The notes under the pieces are model-generated. The model was not told where the DNA came from and did not search any database. It saw only the letters and a list, made by a program, of their open reading frames with translations. DNA of 64,000 bases from Diphasiastrum complanatum (taxonomy: Eukaryota; Streptophyta; Lycopodiopsida; Lycopodiales; Lycopodiaceae), in contig CM055106.1 of the NCBI GenBank assembly GCA_029204225.1, forward strand, positions 25,691,368-25,755,367. The letters run 5' to 3'. The number at the start of each line of letters is the position of its first letter. The stretch's first letter is position 1. The position numbers were made by a program, and so were the translations under genes. Below, one piece after another: positions 1 through 9,136 of the stretch.

Positions 1-1531
1 GCAAAGAACTTCGAGAAGGAAGTTTAAAAAATGACAAAGCTATAGCAATTATTGCATTTTCAGTGCATGACAATATATTGCTAGATCTTACATCAATTTC
101 AAATGCAAGGAATTTATGGGAAGAATTGCAAACCAAGAATGAGCCACGATCTCGTAATCAGATCATGTTCTTGGAAGATCAATTAACTTACCTACAGTGG
201 GACGACAAAGACCTGAACACATTCGTGCGAAAGATTAAAGATCTGTTTATTTCCTTGCAGAATTTTGGTGCATAAAGTACAATTTCTAAGGAAAAACAGC
301 TTAGTTATTTTTTCTTCGAGCCCTACCCAGGTCATTCCACACAACTCGAACCTTATTGGCGAAAAATGCAACAATGACACTTCAAAAGGCAATAGATGGA
401 GTTAAGGAGGAAGTAGAAGCTCGTGAATGCTATGATGACAATGGTGCTTCAGAAAATGCTCTATTTACTCAGAAGAATAAATTTTCTAAGAAGTCTAAGT
501 TTAAGAAGAACTCGTCTAAGAAGAATGAGTCTAAGACTAATGAACAACAATCCGAAAAACAACAGAAGAATTCTGGTGATAAGAAGATCTGCAACAGATG
601 CAGAATCATGTCACACAGAAGAAAAGTGCTGGCTAAATCCAAAGAATGCATTCATTGTCATAAACGAGATCATGCAGCAAGAGACTGTTATCAGAATTCC
701 AGAAACAAAAAGGAGCAGAATCGACGCGAACCTTCATATTCAAACTATGTCGAAGACAAAGCAAATGCTCCAGAGTAGCAGAAGACAAGACAACAAGGAA
801 TTCAGCAGCTTATATTAGTACTGATCTATGTTGTTCATCTAATTCAATTCTAGAAGTAGTACTTGATTCGGGAGCTACCTCACATTTTGTTTCCTCAAAA
901 CAAATCTTGTCTGAGTACAAAAAGACGAACTATTCAAGATTCATTATACTTGGAAGCAGTTCTAAACACGTGGTTGATGGAACTGGTGTATTATGTCTAG
1001 ACATGAATCAGGGAGACATGAAACTGGAGGTTGTTCTCTATGTCTCTACTCTTGATTAAGATCTTCTATCCGTTGCTAAGATAGTCGATACAGGTGTGTC
1101 ACCTTCACAAAGAACTCTTGTAAACTGTTCAAGGAAGATTATGATAACATGGTTGCTAGAGGCAATAGAAAAATAAATTTATATCATCTGAACATTCAAA
1201 CAAGAATCGAACAAGTTAATCAAATTCAGAAATCAACCGATGTATTGTGGCACAAAAGGCTATGTCAGATAAACATGGAAGCCTTGTACCAAGCCAACAA
1301 AAGTCAGAGAATTCAAGGAGTCAAAATCAAAAGTACAGATATTCAAACTACCTACGAATCCTGTCTTATAGGCAGATGACGAGAACACCTTCCAGTAAGA
1401 ATATTTATAAAGCAACTAAGGTACTTGAAATCGTGCTTTCAGATTTTTGCGGACCGTTCGGAGTATTGTTGTTGGGTGATGCAAAGTACTTCATAACATT
1501 TATTGATGACTTTAGCAAGTTCATTGTAGAT
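1..1531 (+). pseudogene. Ty1/copia family A fragment: gag, protease, start of integrase
   Basis: Decayed copia polyprotein that enters from beyond the left edge. Gag (UBN2-like) is read from the start to about 780 in two or three frames, with a CIHCHKRDHAARDC zinc knuckle at about 647-690. The protease motif LDSGATSHFVSS lies near 860-900, the pre-integrase region near 1150-1380, and the integrase start (ITFIDDFSKFIV) near 1495-1528. Stops and frameshifts, for example at 776 and 1059, separate the pieces, so no product is expected. Better copies of the same family lie inverted at 44.6-48.1 and 54.6-57.3 kb. The reading frame stops abruptly at 1531, where Mutator-like sequence begins. Family assignment is firm; the 5' LTR is outside the window. 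Confidence 0.85.
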
Positions 1532-4130
1532 GGTCAACAATGGCATGCCACGTCTACGACCCAAGGTATCTCTTTTATGTTTCAACAGAGTTAGACAAAA
1601 CTTTTTCCAATTTGAAGAAAAACTTACGAACATGCCCTTGATTGTTTTGGTTCAGTGTACAAGAGCTGTTGAGCATAGCTATGTCTGAGATGAAGGAAGA
1701 GGATACTTAGGCACAAATTCTATTCTAGGAGATGAAGCGTTCTGGTCACGACCATGTTGACTTTCATGGATTTATGGCATATGAGGCCCAAGTGAACTGG
1801 AGGGCAGTTCAAACAGTGTATAACGGGGGCGCAGATAATGTCATGAGTGGTCGTGAAAGGTCATGCCTATTTCATTGGGAACAAAGCCTTGTGAGACACA
1901 CCAATGCATATGTTCCAAAGGATCAACAGGCTCAACACAAGTTATTATGCAAAAATTGGAGGACTTTTGCAACCAGGGACAAAACATTGGAACACTTCAG
2001 GTTGATTAGATAGTGGTGGCGGATAGCAAAAGTGAAGGAGTGTGATGTCCCTGCTTTGGATAGTTGGTTGAGCTGGTGGAATGTCAGAATTGCTCATTGG
2101 GGCAATTTCATGGCAGCAGTAAGTTGTTTATATAATGGAAGACCACAAATTTTAATTTATTCTCACCACAAATTCAAATTGATAACTATAAACCATTTTT
2201 TATATTAAATTCTAAAATATTTGTGTTTACATTTGATAGGTGTTGGATAGTAACACCGCTGCAAATACTCCACGAACCAATTTATCGAAATCCAAACATG
2301 GTAACTGGCTTGCTGGAGAGGGACAGAAAGAAAAAATTCCTTGTACGATGCGGTTGTCTCTGATATGGCAAATGCTCTTTTGCAAACTGCAAAACAACAT
2401 GCATATATTATGGGAAAACATTTGGGAGCTGGACCAAGCTTGAAGAATTTAATTGATAGAAGCTCATCAAAGCATCCATTCAAGCCTACAACAGTAGCAC
2501 AAACAGTTCAACAGGTTGTCACCGGCACTCCAATGTATCACAATAGGGTCAATTTAGAGGGTGAGAGAGAGACCATGCGACAGAAGAGGAGGCCTTCCCT
2601 AGTTGTGGATGTAGAAGATGGTAGTAGTCACAGACCTGAATTTGTTCATGCTACCAAGGAATGCAAGGTGCGGGGCCGTCCCAAAAAAATTATATTTCAA
2701 GCAGAGGGAAGTGTATATGGGCAAGGTATAGAGGCACCATCGACTTCAAGGGTTCCCCCACAAGAAGATGACTCCGTGTTCCAAGATAAGCAAGTGGTGG
2801 TGGAACGTAAACTACATGACACCTTTTGGGAAATAAGGAGGAGTAACATTGGTAGTCATGTGAAGTGTCTCAGCTGGATATCCAAAAGTGAAAAATGTAA
2901 TCGTGCAATAAACAATTCATCAAAAGGTACTCCCGCACCATGTTTTTTCTCAACACGAAGCCATCCAAATGGGAAGTCCCAACAAATGATGTGGTTTTGT
3001 AATACTGATTGCACCCATTCTTGGAACCCAGACAAGAGCATTAATCCAACACTAGCAAAACTACCAAGCATATGGCATGTCTCTGAAGGAACAAAGTTGG
3101 TGCAATCAGAGGTGAACATGCTGACTGCTGCAGGATTTCAATTGGAAGCGAAGTCTGTTAGTGTGAGTAGTGCTGCTGGTGTTTCTGGCCCCAAACAAGT
3201 GGCTGGTCCTAGTAGAGTAGAAAATTCCAAAACCCATGATTACAAGCGACCAAGGCATAGGACAAAAGTATCAAAAATAGCACAAGCACGTATAGAGAAA
3301 GCCCTGACCGTGAGTGCTTCTGTGTTGACAGAGAAGGTAGTTAAAGAGTCATAGCACGAGATTTTTGAAATTGAGACTAAATCTTCTCTGCAAGCATGAC
3401 TTCATTATGATGTCCATATAAATATCAATCCCTCATGCACTTTTTAAGACTTCCAAAAGAGGCTGGTAGAGAGAATGCCATATATGGCTTGCAAGCATAT
3501 ATATTTCATATTTTTAAGAATTTTGGGCTTTGATCAGCTAAGCAACATGTTTATTCATCAAGCCACTTTGAGTGAAGCAGAGGTCTTCCAAGCACTTACT
3601 CATGGGAGTACGTACCCATAAACAAGACAATGGTCTGTTGTTTTGTTGTTGTGGTATTTTGCATAATCATACGTTTCCCATTGCTTATGTGAAAAAGCCC
3701 ATGATAGCTTATGTGAAAAGCATCAGATGACATGGTATGAAATGATGAAAAAAAAGGGTTGTTACTGGCGACATGGGCCAAAATTCAGAAAAATAACTTT
3801 GTTATTAGGCATATTAATGTTCACCACATTTATTTTTATTGTTTATCTTGCGCAGTCTCTAAACTAGTATATTTGATGTCCTTATGATTCCTTGAATTTA
3901 AGAGACTTGGATCATACTGAATTCTACTTTTTTCCTGTTACATAGTTGTTTTGTATTGTCTAACATCATTTCCCTTGCACAAATGTAAAAGGATATGATA
4001 GGTTGATCTATTGGGTCCAAGAATGTTTCTGCAGTTTATTTTCAGTAGGTTTGGAGGTAGCAACATAAGCAACTTCATAGACAAGCGATGATTCCTAAGC
4101 CTAGCCATATTTTTTGCTTCACACACCATG
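1532..4130 (+). pseudogene. Mutator-like (MULE) transposase relic, copy 1 (5'-truncated)
   Basis: Homologous, in inverted orientation, to 38852-41440. A first piece (1732-2013) carries HGFMAYEAQVNW followed by RERSCLFHWEQSL, resembling the second catalytic acidic site and C/H motif of MULE transposases. An intron-like AT-rich stretch (about 2120-2238) follows, then a long open piece (2341-3354) with an AT-hook-like RGRPKK and a Cys/His-rich segment (KCLSWISKS onward). A TAG at 3352-3354 replaces the CAG of the other copy. Beyond it the SWIM-type zinc finger of copy 2 is damaged: the CTCP pair is lost and a stop follows. Non-coding homology continues to about 4130. It is a dead transposon gene; the MULE assignment rests on motif memory, not a search. 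Confidence 0.6.
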
Positions 4131-4828
4131 GAAAAAAAGACCATCATTGCAAAAGATGCTTATGTGCTAAGAAATGCAAGATTTGCAAGAGACTAGCAAC
4201 AAGACGGAGAATGTCATTTTTTGTATCTGAAAGTTTTGTGTCTTGAGCATACATGACCTTTGAGGCATGCAATGAAAGCAGACATGGAAATTTTCAAACC
4301 CATGTAAGTATACATTTTAAATACAATAAACTCATTGCGAAATAATCAACATGAACAAATTCACATCTATGGAAAATGGACAATAGATAGGCCATAAGCA
4401 ATTATCAAGGCAAGCCTAGACTCTAATATCTAGTAACAATACCCATGGGCAACCTCAATGGTTTCCCCAAGTTATGGCTAGTGGCATAATATGTTCCCAA
4501 TTTTAAGGACAACTTCCAATGCATTATCATCCTTAAAATGGTGGGGGCCTCTTTGTTGTTAGAAAATACATCTATTTCTCATAAACCATCTCAATAGAGC
4601 TATGCTACTTTTAGATGTGAGGTAATGGTATATTTCATTGGAGTAGACATAACCTAGACATGTTATATTGCACTGATATAGACATACCTTATACATGCAT
4701 GTAGAATGGAAAGATCATTTAATAATGTTGCCAAAAATAGCTTATAGTGGGTGGACTCTACTAGTGGAAAAAGATCGCTTCGAACACATAAAAGCTCGTC
4801 GTAGAAAGCTCGCCAAAAAATCACACCC
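4131..4828. other. Unassigned spacer
   Basis: No convincing ORF, LTR end or RNA gene is seen between the end of the MULE homology and the next copia fragment. It is AT-rich with no obvious tandem structure. Confidence 0.5.
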
Positions 4829-6325
4829 TTGAGAAGATAAGCGTGTCCTCAACATAAACAGCTAGAATGATTATTTCATTTTGGACATGCTTGATAAAGA
4901 CATTTGATTCAGCAAATAGAGGTTTGAAGCCTATGGAACGTAGTGCTTCGTCCTTCTTTCTATACCATTGTCTCGCTGCTGGTTTGAGACCATAAATGCT
5001 TTTATTCATGTGACATCCGTATTCTGGATATTCCTGGCCTACAAAGCCAAGTGGTTGGTCCATGAATAAGTCTTCTTCTAATTTTGTGTGCAGAAAAGCA
5101 GTTTTCTCATCCACAATATGGATTTTCAGATTGTGAGCCACTGCATACGCGAATAACAAGCAAGTTGATGTATGTTTGACTATCGATGAGAAAGGATCAG
5201 TGTAGTTGATCCCATACTTTTGTGAAAATTTTTTAGCAACCAACCTTGCCTTGTATCAGATGTTTTCTCCATCAAGACCTGTTTTGATCTTATAGATCCA
5301 CTTGCACTTGACTGGTTTTCTGCCATCAGGTATAGGTGCAAGTGTCCATACATTGTTCTTGTACATGGATGACATTTTGTCCTTCATTGCCTGAATCCAG
5401 CGATCTTTATTTGGTCCATCTATAGCTTTCTCAAATGTTTGAGATTCACCAGAGAATCCACAAAATTCAATGGTTGTATTAAAAACATTCTGACCATACC
5501 TTTCTGGTGGTTTTCGTCGTCTGTCTGATCTTCTCACAGGTGGTTTTGAGTTCGATTCTGTAGGTTTTGAGTTTGATTCTGATTCGAGCTTTTCTGTTGG
5601 AATTTGAGCTGGCGATTCGAGTCTGTCAGGCACTCAATCTTGACCTTCTTCTAAATTCGGTAACTCTCCTTCATCTTCTGCTTGTTATTCTTCTGTTGTC
5701 ATTGGTAGCTCATAATAATTTTTGAGAATTTCATAGCCGACTAGATCACTGTCTGCTATGTATTTTGTCAAATCAAATTTAACATCTCGAACAACTTTTA
5801 TCTTGCCAATTTTGGGTACATAAACACGATAATATGATGAATGTAACTCGAATCCTACCAGAAAACCTTGTTCTGTCTTTTCATCGAGTTTCTTTCTCAG
5901 CTTATCTGGTATGTGCATATATACTGCGGATCCAAATGTCCGAACATGTGCAAGATTTGGCTTCAATTTCCACCATATTTCATGAGGAGTCTTATCCGGT
6001 ATTTGAGATTTCAGAATACGATTATGAAGATAATTTAATGTAGCCACTTCTTCTGCCCACAACTGTTTTGGTGCTTTTGCATGAGCCATCATACACATTG
6101 CAACTTCCATCAATGTACGGTTTCTTCATTCAGCTATTCCATTGTGCTGAGGTGTGTAAGATGCAATTTTCGTGTGCATAATGCCTCGATTAGTACAGTA
6201 AGCTTTGAATTCATTGGAAATGTACTCACCTCCACAATCTGTGTAAATTTGCTTCAACTTATTACATGTCTGCTTCTCAGCCCAATTCAAATTTTTCGAA
6301 AGCTTAAGATTTGGTATGCATAAAG
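4829..6325 (-). pseudogene. Ty1/copia family A fragment: integrase end to reverse transcriptase
   Basis: Read right to left, this covers the integrase core (SNEF/CGGEY region near 6220), the integrase C-terminal part (5685-6113), the Ser/Pro-rich linker with RRSDRRRKPPERYG (about 5500-5540), and reverse transcriptase through MNKSIYGLKPAARQWY to AVYVEDTLIFSR (about 4821-5243). The polymerase box reads YVED where the family has YVDD. Stops at about 5256, 5634 and 5684 break the frame. Both ends are truncated inside coding sequence, with no LTR. It matches the family A copies at 44.6 and 54.6 kb closely. Confidence 0.85.
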
Positions 6326-6846
6326 AGCTATTGTGTTTCAGGTTATGAAAGGATCAACCACATTTATCAAAGATTTGGAGGAGTTACCAATGCTAGAGCA
6401 TGTTAGATTGATTTCTACTAAAAAATCAGCATATTTGCATATGTAGAATTGATCTTTTGTAGGTCAAAACCCAATATAGGGTTATATACTTGATCAATTC
6501 TGATTTCATAGTTGGTTTACTAGAATTAGCCAATTTCTGGTGCATTAGGAAGGTCTCATTGGAGGCTACAAGATGCTATATCAAGTTTTTAGAAATTACA
6601 TATAGAATTTGAGTTATTTAATTTTTTGTGATTTTGTCAAAACCCTATTTTTTATTGGATCTCTATTTTGTGAGGTTTTTGAACTTCATTTGAGTGTGTT
6701 CCAATCTTAGGAAGTAGCAAGAATCATTAGATTGAGCATAGATCATAAGTTGATCAGGATCACTATTTTATGTGTTGATTTTCTAGCTAGAAGTGCTAGA
6801 AGAGATTTGAGAGGTTCCATATCTTTGTGATTTCTTCTTGAGTTCA
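6326..6846 (+). other. Leader-like sequence of copia family C
   Basis: No gene. The right part (about 6735-6846) resembles the untranslated leader upstream of the intact family C gag at 32.0-32.1 kb, sharing the stretch around TTTGTGATTTCTTCTTG. A related piece recurs near 21406-21470. The left 250 bases are unassigned. No LTR or primer site is visible, so this copy is 5'-truncated. Confidence 0.5.
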
Positions 6847-7462
6847 TTTGTTGACATTCATGTCATTGCAACATGGCTATGGTGGTGGATTCATGTTGGA
6901 AGGCAATGATAGTCTTACCTCAATCAACTATTCTACTTGGAAGGTGAGGATGGAGTCCTTATTGGAGATGATTGAGTTGATGGTGATTGTTGCAGGTGTG
7001 GAGGGGAGGCCTCAAGCACCTCAAGATCAAGTGAGGTATGACAAGAGATCTAAAAAAGCTCTACACATGATAAAGATGAATGTTACTAATGAACTTCTCA
7101 AGGAAGTTGGTAAGTGCACATCATCTTTGGAGGCTTGGGAAGCTTTGAAGAAGCTTTATGAATCCAAGTCTAAATCAAGAGTGCTTACTCTTAGGAGACA
7201 AATCTTTCAAAGTTTTCAAAAGAAGGAAGAGAATACTCATGCTTTTGTTTTGAGGGTTAAAGCATTCAATGATGAGTCAGCATGTATTGATGAAAGTATT
7301 AAGGAGGTAGAACTTGTTCAAGTTATACTTAATGGCTTGTTGGATGATCATGCTAATCTTGTTCAAAGTTTTGCTATTCAAAAGACTTTGTCAAGTATTG
7401 TGGATTTGCAAAAGATCTTGGTGAATGAGGAGTTTAGGCTTCAATCAAGAGGAGTGTTAGCA
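6847..7462 (+). pseudogene. Ty1/copia family C gag fragment (UBN2-type)
   Basis: About 200 residues closely match the N-terminal Gag of the element at 32138: YSTWKVRMESLLEM near the start, then KKALHMIKMNVTNELLKEVG and ELVQVILNGLLDDHANLVQS. The start codon of the intact copy appears shifted out of frame here, since ATGGCT at about 6871 reads in another frame. Homology stops at about 7460, before the zinc knuckle, at a small perfect hairpin. Protease, integrase and reverse transcriptase are absent. It is a relic cut off at both ends. Confidence 0.8.
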
Positions 7463-7475
7463 TCTGTGCTAACAC
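7454..7475. repeat. Perfect 9-bp inverted repeat with 4-base loop
   Basis: GTGTTAGCA at 7454-7462 is followed by TCTG and then TGCTAACAC. It lies exactly where the family C gag homology ends, so it may mark a rearrangement junction. Confidence 0.7.
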
Positions 7476-7479
7476 AGAT

Positions 7480-7644
7480 AAAAATAAAAAAGAGAGAAAT
7501 AAAACTCCATGGCATGTGTTTTGTAAGTCCACATATGAGTAGATTTTTTTTTTATGCTTGCAATATTTATTTTTAGGAAAATTCAATTTATTACATGAGT
7601 TGGATTTGATGTTTTTAGATTTTCAAACTTCTGGATATCATGCA
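7480..7644 (+). pseudogene. CACTA (En/Spm, TNP2-like) transposase relic, left part
   Basis: Open sequence just before the copia insertion reads, near its end, through a Gly-Tyr-His-Ala segment. If the copia element and one copy of its target duplication are removed, this continues in frame into 13888 onward, giving a CLICG Cys motif and the HRK-HLH-ENHPFR stretch typical of TNP2-like proteins. Alone it is too short to identify; the call depends on the right part. Confidence 0.4.
7640..7644. repeat. Target-site duplication ATGCA, left copy
   Basis: ATGCA abuts the 5' LTR and recurs at 13883-13887 just after the 3' LTR. Five bases is the usual copia target duplication. Confidence 0.9.
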
Positions 7645-7864
7645 TGTGAAGAATTGAAAAAGATTATCTATGTTAGATATAGGGGTCTTATGTTTTTTAC
7701 ATCAAGCATCTAGGTGTAGGATGTTGATAGGAATAAATTTGGCATAGATGGCAAATTATGCATTTCCACTTGTAATGCCACTATTGAGCCAAAATAGAGT
7801 AAGAGGCTAAACACTTGCTAATTAGAGTGTAGACAAGTGTAAAGTTTTTGTTTGATGAATTCCA

Positions 7865-8010
7865 AGAGGTCCAATAGGATATAGAGGTGGAACCTTGTGA
7901 GGTCCAATAGGAAATTGAGGTGTGCTTGAATATAGTCCAATAGAATTAAGAGGTGCATAGATCAATGATCCAATAGGATCAAGAGGTGACAAAATGTGGT
8001 CCAATCATAG
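7865..8010 (+). promoter_or_regulatory. Five CCAAT boxes at 33-bp spacing in the 5' LTR
   Basis: CCAAT begins at 7871, 7904, 7937, 7970 and 8001, spaced 33, 33, 33 and 31 bases. Each sits in a degenerate repeat of the type GTCCAATAGGA...GAGGTG. The same array occurs in the 3' LTR from 13372 to 13506. The regular spacing of about three helical turns in the U3 part of an LTR suggests an enhancer for a CCAAT-binding factor such as NF-Y; the function is inferred. Confidence 0.6.
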
Positions 8011-8210
8011 TTAAGCATAGTGGTAGCTCATGGACCTACTAGTATCATTGTACTCCTCATTTTGAAATCAATTGATTTGGTGATTTCATGGATTTTGTGA
8101 GTTATTGGATTTCTAGCTTTCTCTCTCTACCCGAGAGCTCTTGATGTATTTTCTCTCTCTACCCGAGGAGAGCAGCTTGTTTTTACTTAGATTATTTTTT
8201 GAATACTTCC

Positions 8211-8220
8211 CACACGTGTG
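8211..8220. promoter_or_regulatory. G-box palindrome CACACGTGTG
   Basis: A perfect 10-bp palindrome containing the CACGTG G-box core bound by plant bHLH and bZIP proteins. A second copy lies at 8362-8371, just before the LTR end. The 3' LTR repeats both at 13712-13721 and 13863-13872. Confidence 0.55.
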
Positions 8221-8381
8221 AGTGAGAGTTGGAAGTGATTGAATGCATGTAGTAGTGTGTTTTTGCCATAGGATTCAAGATTGATCTTGAATCTCAATCT
8301 AGTCTTGATCTTGGTGCATCTACACACCTTAGGAGATCACAAGTACATGTAGTGGACAGTCCACACGTGTGAAATTCAACA

Positions 8382-8394
8382 TGGTATCAGAGCC
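8382..8394 (+). promoter_or_regulatory. Primer binding site, initiator tRNA-Met
   Basis: TGGTATCAGAGCC directly follows the LTR with no spacer. It is the standard plant copia minus-strand primer site, complementary to the 3' end of initiator tRNA-Met. Confidence 0.92.
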
Positions 8395-9136
8395 TACCTA
8401 AGGTTACCATGCATTTTGATCCATCTAAGTGAAAAATTTTCATCAATCTTGAGCTAGAAATTGTCAAGGCCCATTTTCCTAGCTATCTTGTTCAATCTTG
8501 GATCAAAAGAGATCAAAAGGACATTGATTGGGTCTGATCTGGTACTGTACGGAATCAGGTGCTCAGACACGTGTGAGGAACATCCAATTTCAGTTTGGAA
8601 GTTCTCTCTCATGTTTGATCCATTTATCTTGCTTGATAGCTTGTTTTGAAGCTATTTTTGTCTAGTTTCTGTTGCAATCAGTTTCATTCCATTTGGTTGA
8701 GCCAATCAAAAGTTATAAGCTTTTGAAGAGGGTTAGGTAGGGCACCTAGACCTGGGTGGACACATTTGGTTTGGTCAAGAGATTGCTTGGTTGATCCAAA
8801 ATCACAGTTGTATGCTTGCCAATCTCATCTATATGTGATCTAGGCACTGTTTTGAGATCTTAGCCATTTTGTTTCATGCAATATAATTGTATTTGAGTCA
8901 AATTTGGTTTCTTAGTGTATTTCACACGTGCTAAGAGTGTTGGATCCTAACTTTGCCTATACTCCATCATTTGATGTGAAATAGATCTTGTTTTAGAGAG
9001 ATTTGTGTAGCTAGTGAGAATCAATTCACAAATGTTGTAAGATCTTTCATAAGAGGAGATAGTACTCAATTATTGGATCCTATTGAAAGTGTGTAACAAC
9101 ATTTATTGTTCATCATCTGAGTTTTCTTCACTTCAA
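8395..9136 (+). other. Untranslated leader of the 7.6-kb copia element
   Basis: About 740 bases lie between the primer site and the first good gag ATG, without a sustained ORF. The leader has further ACACGTGT-type motifs near 8566-8573. It presumably carries packaging signals, which cannot be seen from sequence alone. Confidence 0.7.

Larger units (their letters stand above)
7645..8381 (+). repeat. 5' LTR of the 7.6-kb copia element
   Basis: 737 bp, beginning TGTGAAGAATTG and ending GAAATTCAACA, matching 13146-13882. It holds five CCAAT boxes phased at about 33 bp, two CACACGTGTG palindromes and a doubled CTCTCTACCCGAG motif. I see no clear TATA box. The short ORF found in both LTRs is only the translation of the CCAAT repeats and is not a gene. 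Confidence 0.95.

Noticed and set aside
1-6325. Idea that the copia A pieces at 1-1531 and 4829-6325 are one element split by the MULE
   Set aside because: They are in opposite orientations and overlap in integrase, so they cannot be the two halves of one insertion.
7822-8004. Short minus-strand ORF present twice (also 13323-13505)
   Set aside because: It lies wholly in the LTRs, and its repeated Pro-Ile-Gly pattern is just the translation of the CCAAT repeats.
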